Origin: Poronia punctata
Lineage: Eukaryota; Ascomycota; Sordariomycetes; Xylariales; Xylariaceae
Length of the DNA: 64,000 nucleotides
Direction of reading: 5' to 3'
Assembly: GCA_022579005.1 (NCBI GenBank)
Contig: MU401454.1
Location: forward strand, 1 to 64,000
A model generated the notes under the pieces. That model ran no database searches. It saw only the letters and a program-made list of their open reading frames with translations, and had not been told where the DNA came from. Made by a program: the position numbers and the translations under genes. Below are positions 49,246 through 59,446 of this stretch, piece after piece; within the stretch, counting starts at the first letter, position 1; the number at the start of each line of letters is the position of its first letter.

Positions 49246-50287
49246 ATGACTTCGCTTCACTTGAAGGATAGTGACATCCCCGACCTCTCGGGCAAGGTTG
49301 TCATCATAACTGGTTAGTGTCCTTCTAATCCAACACCCCCTCTTGCCCATCCCTCCCCTTTTCTCTTGTGTTGTTTTTCAGCTCGGGTCATCTGAGTCCG
49401 AACATACCACTGACCATCTTATCTGGTCAGGTGGTTGTTCCGGTATTGGCCTCGCAGCAGGCCGTATCCTCGCAAGTCACAACGCAACCGTCCACGCCTT
49501 GGACATCTCAGCACCACATGCCGAGGACGGACCGAACCCACCCAGCTGGCACTCACGCATAGTTGACGTCTCCAACTGGGACCAGCTCGCAGCAGCCTTC
49601 AAGGACATCGGCAAAGTAGACATTGCCATTGCCAACGCCGGCATCAGTGAAGATTTCGACTTCTTCACCAACATCGCCTCCCCTGACTCCCCTGAGCCCA
49701 AGTATCGCTGCATCGACATCAACCTGAAAGCCGTCATAAACTTTGTCCACCTGGCCCTCTCCGCATTCAAGAAACAGGGAGATGGCGGCAGCATCGTCCT
49801 AACCACTTCCGCAACCGGTTACTCACCCGAGCACAGCCTTCCCGTATACTCGGCTACCAAGGCCGGGGTACTGGGACTAATCAGGTCCCTCAGGCCCAAC
49901 CTTCCCCATACCCACGGGGCCACCATCAATGGTGTAGCCCCCGCAGCGACCATCAGCCGGCTACTGCCGAAGAACCTCGCAGCCCCCATCATGGCCGCAG
50001 GCAGCCCGGTCTCCAGTGCCGAGCATGTCGGTCTCGCCCTCGCTTACAGTGCAGTAGCGACCGAGGAGAGGCAGGTGGATCGGTACGGCAAGGATGCCGA
50101 GGGGACGAAAGCAGGGCGGTGGAACGGCCGGGTCATCCTAACCCTAGGCGACACATGGACTGAGATCGAGGGTCCCCTGGCGGAGAAGAGACCAGAGTGG
50201 TTGGGCGAGTACCAGTACACTAGCACGATGAACCAGCAGAAGCTGACGGATATGCGGCCGCTTCCGAACTCCGACTTGCCTAACTAG
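49246..50287 (+). CDS. Short-chain dehydrogenase/reductase (classical SDR)
   Basis: Exons 49246-49312 and 49431-50287 encode 307 residues. The intron splits the cofactor motif T-G-G-C-S-G-I-G (22-29). Other landmarks are ALDIS, where an aspartate after strand 2 suggests NAD(H) rather than NADP(H), then D-V-S-N-W, I-A-N-A-G-I-S, and the catalytic Y162-S-A-T-K166 with SAT...S upstream. The C-terminal part is longer than usual, with a lid-like GPLAEKRPEWLGEY stretch. The likely role is oxidation of a hydroxyl (or reduction of a ketone) on the sesquiterpene after P450 attack, in the cytosol. SDRs accompany aristolochene synthase in the PR-toxin-type eremophilane clusters, which supports membership here. 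Confidence 0.92.
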
Positions 50288-50410
50288 ATCATACCCTCTG
50301 CAGACAATATCCATTTTTTATTCCCCTTTCAGCCCTCTGAACATGCAAGTCCATCGTTTGTATACCACTCCCTGGGCGAAGTACTGTGACTTGTGATCAT
50401 TGCCCGCCCC

Positions 50411-50465
50411 TAGCTACGGTAGCATCCCCTAGTCACGGTAGCATCCCCTAGTCACGGTAGCATCG
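50411..50465. repeat. 19-bp tandem repeat, about 2.9 copies
   Basis: The unit TAGTCACGGTAGCATCCCC is repeated at 50411, 50430 and 50449 with one small difference in the first copy, about 120 bp after the SDR stop codon. No function is evident. Confidence 0.85.
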
Positions 50466-51805
50466 TGCCATGCAACCTACCCGTAGTGACTTCTGCACGA
50501 TAACCGACGCCGACATGAGCCGGTAGTTGGTGTTCCCATGCATGCACATGTCCGACGTCTTTACCAGTACTTACCCCTTGCCCGCCATGTGGCCGATGAA
50601 ACGGGAATGAGATTATCTACCCCCCACGGTAGAGACACGCAGGCGGAACCCTCTCTACATACACACCTCATATTTGGAACAACAAGAAGCAAAAAGCAAA
50701 AAGCCAAAGCCCTAGACTAGTACTAAGTAAGCTGCACTATCGGCGTTAGCCCTAAATGTGAGAGAAATATTCGGAGATTGGCTAAAGGCGTGATCAAGTT
50801 GAATCCCGTCCCGGAATTGACTGGGGTTCAGTTCAGCTCCTGATCCCTGCAATAGGAGGAAATATCTTGGTAGTTCTCCTCTTCGTCAACCCCAGTATTA
50901 CGTAGAGAACATATTGGCGCCCCCCCTGTAACGTCATAGGCTGGCGTATCACTGTATCTATCTATCACCCTGTTTGTCCGTCTATACAACTACGTACGTA
51001 GGCACCCGGATGAAGAAATGGAACGGGGACTTGCACTAGAACATCTACTAGTAACTATATATAGCGGCAATGTAAATTGGAATATTAAGATAAATATATA
51101 CTTTATAGCTTCATCTGTCTTCTAACATTGTCGTGATTTTTTTCAGCAGATTTCTTCAAGTGCGGAACAAAAGATATAAGCTAATAGGAATATGGGTTAT
51201 CGTAGGCTACCAAGTGGTATTACGGACCCCCTGTTTCCTTTTCTTGTCACCCGTATAATAGGTGTATCTAAGTTCCTCTAACATCCTATCATCTCCCCCC
51301 CTTCCTGTGCCATGGTAATAAACCATTGATGAAGCCAAGACCGTAGCAGTCAAAATTGTCAAAAGATGCCTGTTCAATCCTGATTGGACTTTTTGGTATG
51401 CCTTTCCTGACAAGTCCTACCTCACACACTCTCCTAACGACTGGTTTGCCCCCCTGCCTCTGGAAAAATAATGTGTCTATGCGAACCGATTGTTTCACAA
51501 CCCTTGGCTTTTGAACCTATTGATCTCCTTTCGATGCTATCGCGAAATAATTTAATCAGCGTAGATGAACAGGAAAATGTTAACGGTGTAGACAAATCCT
51601 CCAGTCCGTTTTATGCAAACACAGGTAATAAGTTCAAAGTTTGTTTATTTCATAACCCAGAAACAACACCTTATTTATTCTACGTCCCCATTCTCTACCC
51701 CTATTCCCTTTCCCTACTTAGTTCTCGCGAAAGAACGATTCCACATAAAAAACGACAAAGATTAAGAAAGTGTACTTGGGCACATAAAATACTTTACTAA
51801 AACTC
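50466..51805. other. Intergenic region between the SDR and P450 no. 5 (3' ends converge)
   Basis: About 1.3 kb of non-coding sequence. Short frames at 51471-51800 and 51207-51498 have no motif. Nothing else is supported. Confidence 0.5.
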
Positions 51806-53634
51806 TCACAAACTCCGTCTCTTAAACAACATCCTCCTCGTAGGATCCGGACCACCAACGACCTCAAAAAACCCATGTAACTGACCCGGATCATCGTCCA
51901 AAAGCTTCATATCATACTTCATGATGATCTTGGACAATAGAACCTTTAATTCAGCAGCAGCGAAGAATCGGCCGGGACAAGCAGAGCGACCGTGTCCTAG
52001 AAAATCATCTAGTTAATGACAGAAACGCAAAGAAAAAAAGGGGTTGGGGGGGGGGGGGGGGGGCGGGCTGGCTGACTTACCAAAACTCAAACTAGCCTCA
52101 TTAATAGAAGTAAACTGAAACCGATTATCATCCGCCGGCGTATTCCGCAACTTCTCGAACCGGAACCCATCGAATTCGGAAGCGTCTTCCCAGATTCGCG
52201 GGTCGCGCGCTACGGCGTCGGCTGCTACGGCCAAGGAGGTGTTTTTCGGAAGGGTCGTGCCGTCGGATAGGGTTACTGGTTGGAGGACTTTGCGGTTGAC
52301 GGAGACTATGAATCGTTTTTTTTTTCGTCAGCGAAAAGAAAGAAGGAGAAAAAGGAAGGAAAGGCTTTACCGAGACCAGGGACATTCATCCTCTGAGCTT
52401 CCCGTAGAAAACTATCCATCTTCTTCATCTGGAACAGACTCTGTTTCGTGAGGACGGCGTCCGGACCGGCGTGGTGCTCGATTTCGTCTCGGAGGGGTTC
52501 CAGGTATTCGGGTCTTTTGGCGAGTTCGTAGAGGGTATTCGAGAGCTTTCCCCAAAGAAATCAGCAACTTGGGTCAAAATAAAGTGATGTAGGAAGATTG
52601 TGTGTTTTACCTGTCCACTAGTAGTATGTATAGCTGCGATATTCAAGACAATATGCTGACGAGTATGATACTTGAGACTCCACGGATCCCCCTTAGCATG
52701 TTGAACAAGCCAAGACGTCATGTCAGCCGGGGGCTCGAAGTCCGGATCAGCCATTTGCTTCTTCCTCTCTTTCAGTAGAGGTGCTAGCATCTTGGCCGTC
52801 TTGTCAAAGTACATCCGGACGCCCTTGGTCTCGGGGAGGAAGTACTGGACCAGAGGCCACGACCACGAGGGGAATTCCCACAGTTTCCCGGATCCGGCCA
52901 TGGCGTTCAAGGTGACGTTTATAGCCGCGTCGATCCTGACAGAAAAGTTAAGTCCGGGGATTAGCTTTCCAGGGAAGAATGGAAAAGAAAAGAAAAAGAC
53001 TCACCATTCAGGCGTTCGCGAAAGTGGCAATCCAACTAGAGTCCGACCAGATAAAAAGGCAATAAGACGCGTAGAAACGCTATGCAGCGACACCTCAGTC
53101 CACGAATCGCTCGATAGTTCACCGAGGGAATCGGCAATAGCGTAATCAGACTCTTCCATCATGGTAGGGAGAAGTGAATCGATTGATCTTGTCAGATCGA
53201 CCTTGATAGACTTGACCATGGCATCCTCGTTCGAGGCAAAAGCCGTGTACCGACCCAGGAATCGATCGTACATCTCCGTTCTAAAGCTCATCGACTTTTC
53301 CGGGAGTTTGTGGAGCTCGTTGAGGAATTTGGGGGAAACGATGTACATGGGGAGATTGGATGTCGGGATGCTGAATATGCTGTCTCCGGACTTGATTGGT
53401 TATGTTAGTAAAGAAGAAAACTTGAAAGATAGATCCTCATCGGTGCTGCCTGCTTACCCCTTGATATCCCTCTTGGAGCATCTTTCTGAAATCTCGTTGG
53501 TCATTTGAGTAGAGTTTCGCGGCGAGTTGCTTGGGTCGTCTGACCAGAAACGAGACAAAGATACTGATGACGGCACATAGCGACAGTGGCATGAACAGAG
53601 CCCTGAGGTTCGAATACAAGAGGATGTCCTCCAT
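51806..53634 (-). CDS. Cytochrome P450 no. 5 (CYP68/ent-kaurene-oxidase-like)
   Basis: Six exons (53634-53458, 53390-53005, 52935-52611, 52545-52371, 52305-52081, 51996-51806) encode 492 residues in phase. It has an N-terminal anchor (LFMPLSLCAVISIFVSFLV), SGDSIFSIPTSNLPMYIVSP, the I-helix LNIAAIHTTSGQ, the K-helix REAQRMNVPG, FDGFRFEKL, and the haem loop FGHGRSACPGRFFAAAELK. Like P450 no. 4 it has A-x-H-T-(T/S) in the I-helix and the same haem-loop style, so the two are probably distant paralogues within one clan. Intron 5 carries a run of about 18 G. The gene ends FKRRSL, which in this group is a normal C-terminus. Its role is presumed oxidation of the cluster terpenoid. Confidence 0.92.
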
Positions 53635-56600
53635 CTTCTTGACACTACGACAAGATTTACCCTGGGTACCAAGTACGTATCGATCTGAGGTTTGTCTAAT
53701 AAGTGGTAGAGTAGATACGTAGGTGTACGGCTGCTACCTAGACTACCTCATCTAGTTATCTGAAGTGATCAATCAGACCAATGGAGTCTCCGCGATGCCG
53801 TCTACTTCACATTTTACCTAGGCTTTCAAAAGAGGTGTGTGATGTTTGATAATATCATGACATATACAAGTCTGAAAAGGGAACCTAACGAAGTTCCGGC
53901 AAGTTGTAACTGCTATAAGCTATACCGGTAGCGGTCCCGGGCTTGCCTATAGACAAGGTCCGAGTCCTGACATTATACACTAAGTAGACTGCAATATGCC
54001 AAATTAGCACTTGTCTTGTAAAACATTAATATTATGAAGCTCGCATTCTGTCGCATAAACAGTTGTGTTGCAGCCGGACATACACGGACGTTCGGTATAT
54101 CCTGTTCGGGAGATTTTCACACCCTGGTGTTTTCAGGGTCTTCGGGGTCTTGGCAAAGGAAATTCAGTGTAAGGATACTTCCGGGGTGCCGGTTCTAAAC
54201 TTTCTAACCTTTGGTCTACGAACCACGAGGCAGAAACTTGTGCATCGCGTTCGTCCAGAGTTCAGAGATTGTTCGTGTCCCAAGAGATGTATGATTTCAA
54301 GTTCTAGATCATGCAATCCGTGTGTTTTCACACACCTTGAGGCTTGAGGCTTGCCCTCCACCCCTCCTCCCACACCGCGACGTACCTACCTAGGAGCGAG
54401 CGGGGCGGAGCGTATGCCTGCAGCGTATGCCTGCATGGTATTGCCGGCCGGAAATCAGCTGCCATCACGAACAAACCACAGCTAGAATATTACGTGAACA
54501 CATCGCCGATAAACTACGGACACACACACGTAATTATGACAATATTGGTAGATCAAAGGTCATCATAAACACCTTTGGTAACTGTATCAGTATTCTCTTT
54601 GTAATGATAGACTTGGAAATTCCCTTGGGGGGGGTGTGGTCGCTGCGTAATTCGTGCATGTGCCACATGCCGGCAATGCTGATCAGGTGTACATCCCTAG
54701 ACCTATACAAGACTACCTTCAACGGACGGATCGTTCCGCCGAACAAAAACAAGTGTTGAGCTTATGTAACATTGCCTATCAACGAAACATTCTGGACTAG
54801 GTTAGTCTCGTTGTTTTATTTTCGATTTTATCTCTATATTTTGCTGGGGAGCGTCCGAGGTAATTGACAGACTGAACTTGTACTCGTATACTCGTATGCG
54901 CGTCTACCACACCACACCAATACTTGGATGCGCTTACTTTGCCAAGTTACACAAATTGCAAAAGCAAAAATCAGGGTCCAGTATGACAGGCACACAGGGT
55001 CCATATTAGCGTCCGTTACAGTTGAGATTCCCGTCTTATGCTTAACTATTCCCGTTCATCTGCCCTTGTCTGTATACATAATACATAGATACCTACCTAT
55101 GTATCTATGGTACGGCGTTTTGGATTGACCAGTATGTATGTGAATAAGTGCTTACTATCAACCTGGTATATTCCACCCCCTTGCCGACCCCCTCGCCCCT
55201 GTTCAGGATCAATTGCGCAAATGTAATCAATCACCTAACACCGAGATTGGAAGGTTACTCCCTTTTAGCAACTTGCGTCTAATGCAAGTGACAGGCTCAA
55301 TCCCCTTGTCATCAGGATTTTAGATACCTACTTTCAATCCTTCTTTCTTACTTTCAACGCATCAGCTGAGCCTGAACGCATTTTCCCAGATTACTTATCT
55401 CGAATTTTTACATGGGGAAAACAAAAAGACGAGGACCCTGAATTTTCCCTTCCCATCCTTCCCCTGGTTAGACTACCTAGATCAATAATCCCGTAACACG
55501 TATTCTTGCGGGTGACGTATGACCAAGGAATCTGGTATCATTTCGCCTATTCCCATTTTAGTATCGCAAGCCCCCTCTCCTCCTATCGCTCTAATTTACG
55601 AGTACCTGGTAAAACAGCGTATATGGAGAAGCAAGCCAACACGTGCTTAGGTATGAAATCTACACGCCGGGTAGTTTCCGGTGTTGCGCTTTGCATCTAC
55701 TAGGTATTTGACACTCTTAATCAATCACATGTCACGGGACCAAAGGTAAACTATTATGGCATGATAAACGCCTAACGCCTCGGTGTTTGCCCGCGGTCTA
55801 GATCTGCCTAAGTAACCTTGGTTAAATCCTCGTACCTAAATTTATAGAAAGTACTTTGTAACCTTTCCGCTACCAAAGGCTAACCCCCACGTAGTCTAGT
55901 CTAGTAAATATAGGGCCGGGGGTAGAGGGGGTTGGTCTGTGGGGTATTAGGCTTTTAGTTAAATTTTAAAGTTAAATGTTGAGTGTGGAGGTCAAGATAT
56001 ACGTGTACCTATTAATTACGATACAAGAGTTTTAGCTTTTCTTTTTGCTATTCTAGGCCTCTTCCCAATCAGGCAGTGCCGGTAAAGGTTCGCTTGGTTA
56101 AGCTTTTTGTTTCCAAGGGACGGCTCGCCCTCTACCTATTATTATGTGAGACGGTAGTTGTACCGCCACACCCGCAATGCGTCTGTAACAACACGGAATT
56201 GCCGACATTACTATAGGATGTTCAGTCATCCCGTATGTCTTCGAGGAGAATGTCAACACTAGGTAGGTAGATTGGTACATGTATCTACTAGTAGATGCTT
56301 TATCTGAGGTTGTTCCTTTTTGCAAAAGTATTGGCTTTTCTTCAAGTAGGTAGCTTTAGGTACGTTTCCTATGTCGAAAGTTCAGAATATCTCAACATGT
56401 CTCTTCTCTCCTGACTACGCCGCCCGGGTCTTCCTCCATGGAAAGACCCTGAAAATCAAAGGTTCGAGATGACTTGTTCCTGCACGATACTAATAGTTTA
56501 TAAATGTCAGCACTATCTACCCTTCCCTTCTCGTTAGTTAGCCCGGACCCACCTAAGATAGACGTTAAAATTCTACTACCTACTACCCTTCCCTTCTCTT

Positions 56601-57856
56601 CAAAAGCTAACCTTAAAGTTCTCGTTGTTTTGGCGGCTAACTAGGGGGAAATATCTAACGGTAAGTATATGTACACGTAGGTTTGTCTAGGTACCTAGGT
56701 ATTTATCGGTGAACTAACGTGACACGCGTGAGTAGGGTCCTGATTACTCACATGCCAAGGAGCTCTACCTATCCTCCGCACTTGGCACGAATCTGTACAC
56801 AGTACGCGCGTGTACTGTATTCAGCATTTTGAGTTTGTGCACGTACATGTCAAGAAAATTGTAGGGCAAATAACCCCTGCTACACACGTGTCCTTGGGGC
56901 TTCGGAATCACTGCGAAATTCCGGCCGTCGGGCTTTTGAAAGTAGATCTGGGGATGAGCTAATTTGTTAGGCTACGAGTTTGACAGACGTTGGACCCATG
57001 TTGACCTTACTCATCCGTTAGTGACATGAACATACATCACGAAGATAGATCCAAGAAATATCGGTGGCAAGAATATCAACTCAAGGTTAATACAGTCAAA
57101 TACCCTATCTTGATCACTGCAAGTATGTAGACGAGTAAAAAGACATGTTGTGGCTAAGAGATCGCGTAAGGAAACCAGGCCCTTAGTGCTTATACTGTAG
57201 GCGAGATCATTTTCATACGGTACAGTCACCATACCTTGGCAGTAGACAGAAAAGCCACTTCCCCTTCCCCACCCCCTTTCAAAGGAAAAAACCCCATTTC
57301 TGGAAAAAAAAATCCCATCTATTTGCGACACGCTTTTCGGTAGTAAATAACTCCTATATGCGTGCTTTGATTTCTAGGCATATTTCCAATCCCGGAGATC
57401 TTTTTGGCCTGTGGATTAATTAACTCGTTCTCTGTTGTCGTTGTTGTTGTTGTCTTGTTTCCTTCCAAAGTTGACCATCCGACAGCAAGGGGTAAGGTTA
57501 GACATCTGGGGCCCCACTGAATTTGACAGCCATCTCGGATTTACCTTTTCCATCCCCTCATTGCGAACCTACCGAAAGGGGCAAGTTTTCGTCGCAGGGA
57601 AGAATCTGGCCAAGGTTTCGGCTATTGTAGTTTACATCCTCGATGCCACTAAAGCATCCCTAGATAGAGCCTAGTCCCCCAGCTACATAGACTATCACGG
57701 ATTTGCAATTTTGTATCGTCCAAAGAGAGGCACAGAATCGGGAAACCTGGTCCCGACACTATCGCTCGCTATAAGTTGCCCGCCGCATCTGCACATACAT
57801 GTAAATTGCCATTGTACCTAGTGCGCCAGGGATATCGCAGAATTCACCGAAGAAAA
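53635..57856. other. 4.2 kb intergenic region between P450 no. 5 and the acyltransferase
   Basis: Only short frames, none with a family resemblance or splice support. The DNA is rich in TACCTA/TAGGTA words (for example 55080-55110 and 56670-56705). The gap leaves it open whether the acyltransferase belongs to the same cluster. Confidence 0.5.
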
Positions 57857-59446
57857 ATGGCCAAAGAATATAGGCGCGTCCAATCTACCAGGCGGGTTTT
57901 CCCCGCCACGCGGCGACAGACGGCGACCACAACTAAGTTGTCGATTGTGGATGCATCCGTCGCTCGCTTCGCTCCCTGCGGCGCTATCTGGTTCTTTGAC
58001 GGGGCTCAGGATCTTGATGCCAATAACCCTGTCATCTTTCAACGAATCGAAGCCGCTCTTAGCCAAACCCTGGACGATTATCCGCACTACTCAGGCCACT
58101 TGCAATGGGCAACAAGGGACATGGTCGGTGCCGACACCAACCCACGGCACACAGGAAGGCCAGTGGTTGTTTACGGCACGGCGGATGATCCAGGTGTTGA
58201 CCTAATCGTGATGCAAGATGATCGGGAGCTGCGCGACATCGTGCCCGGGCTAGACGAAAGGGCGACGACTAAGAGGGTGTGGTTGGCGTCGGATTTCCCG
58301 CAGGGGGACTTTCTGGCCGGCACTACACTTGCATTCTCCAACCTCGCCCAATATGTTGGGCTCCCAGGAGTGGCAGTCCAGTTAACCGCGTTCAAGTGCG
58401 GCGGACTAGCTATTAGCATGAAAGCCACCCATTGTTTATCCGACGCAGCGTGCCTCTTGCAGTTCGTCCACTCCTGGGCGGCCCACTCACGCAAGCTTTT
58501 CCTTCCCGACACTAAGGAACCGGCATGGGAGAAACCCATCTTCAACCCAGCACAACTAGATGAACATGCTAGGTTGATTTCCCCGGCCATCACGCCAGAT
58601 CCTGAAAGGATCAGTCGTGCTAGGAATCTACCGATGCATCGTTTCGATTGGTGGGCAACTGAAGCACCAGGGTTCCCGTCCTGGGCGACAACGTCTTCAG
58701 ATGGCACAAAGCCAACCCCTGAGGAGTTACAACAAGTGACGCTAAGTCCTTCATCCCACCCCCCTTGGCCTACATGGGACATGGGCGCCGCGGTAGAACA
58801 TGTCCAGATCCGTTTCAGAAGCGAAGAAGTTGCCAAGATGAAAGTCGCAGCCGGGAAAACAGTACCGGTAAAGGGACAGATTGTATCGCGGCAGGACGCA
58901 CTTTTAGCTCACGTGTGGATCATAATAAACCGAGCAAGGGGGCTCCAGGGGTCGGCCGAGCAGGTGTATCTAGACATCACCCTAGGTTTGAGACAAAGGG
59001 TCTCGCCTCCACTGCCGGATAACTTTGTGGGGTCTCCTATCTTGCTAGCTTACGTAGCCCAGACAGGTTCTGCAGCAGCGACTGCAAACCTTGGTACTAT
59101 TGCGAGCTCTATCAGGAGCGTGATGGGCCTTTTCACCCCACAGGCAGTTTCCGACTACCTCTATGATGCGGCCCACGAGGTCAGTCCGCAACGGCTATGG
59201 CAAGCATTCCTTGGGACCCAGCATACTCTGGTTACTAGTTGGGCACGTGCCCGAGCCTATGAGGTCGATTTCTTCGGTACCAGCCAGCTGGCCCGGTATG
59301 TACAGGGGGTGATGCCGAAGCTCGACGGTCTTGTCCAGGTGATGGATATTGCAGAAACTGGCGAATTTGATGTTAGCATTGGTCTTGAAAAAGAGGCCAT
59401 GCAGAGGCTCCTCTCCGACCCCTTGTTAAGAAGCTTCGATGAGTAG
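57857..59446 (+). CDS. BAHD-like acyltransferase (TRI101/trichothecene O-acetyltransferase type)
   Basis: A single exon of 529 residues from the ATG at 57857; the frame is open upstream but has no other ATG. The catalytic H-x-x-x-D motif is H192-C-L-S-D196 within ISMKATHCLSD. The second family motif near the C-terminus is degenerate (VDFFGTSQ instead of D-F-G-W-G), as in many fungal members. Other landmarks are the N-terminal LSIVDASVARFAPCGAIWFF, SQTLDDYPHYSGHL, and the mid-protein SRQDALLAHVW and DITLGLRQR stretches. The enzyme should transfer an acyl group from acyl-CoA to a hydroxyl of a small molecule in the cytosol. Together with the cyclase, P450s and SDR it fits late acylation of an oxidised sesquiterpene. 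It is 4.2 kb from the nearest cluster gene, so membership is probable but not shown. Confidence 0.87.
   Translation: MAKEYRRVQSTRRVFPATRRQTATTTKLSIVDASVARFAPCGAIWFFDGAQDLDANNPVIFQRIEAALSQTLDDYPHYSGHLQWATRDMVGADTNPRHTGRPVVVYGTADDPGVDLIVMQDDRELRDIVPGLDERATTKRVWLASDFPQGDFLAGTTLAFSNLAQYVGLPGVAVQLTAFKCGGLAISMKATHCLSDAACLLQFVHSWAAHSRKLFLPDTKEPAWEKPIFNPAQLDEHARLISPAITPDPERISRARNLPMHRFDWWATEAPGFPSWATTSSDGTKPTPEELQQVTLSPSSHPPWPTWDMGAAVEHVQIRFRSEEVAKMKVAAGKTVPVKGQIVSRQDALLAHVWIIINRARGLQGSAEQVYLDITLGLRQRVSPPLPDNFVGSPILLAYVAQTGSAAATANLGTIASSIRSVMGLFTPQAVSDYLYDAAHEVSPQRLWQAFLGTQHTLVTSWARARAYEVDFFGTSQLARYVQGVMPKLDGLVQVMDIAETGEFDVSIGLEKEAMQRLLSDPLLRSFDE

Noticed and set aside
57776..57856. Upstream extension of the acyltransferase frame
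   Set aside because: It begins at TTG; the first ATG is at 57857 and the extension has no family match.
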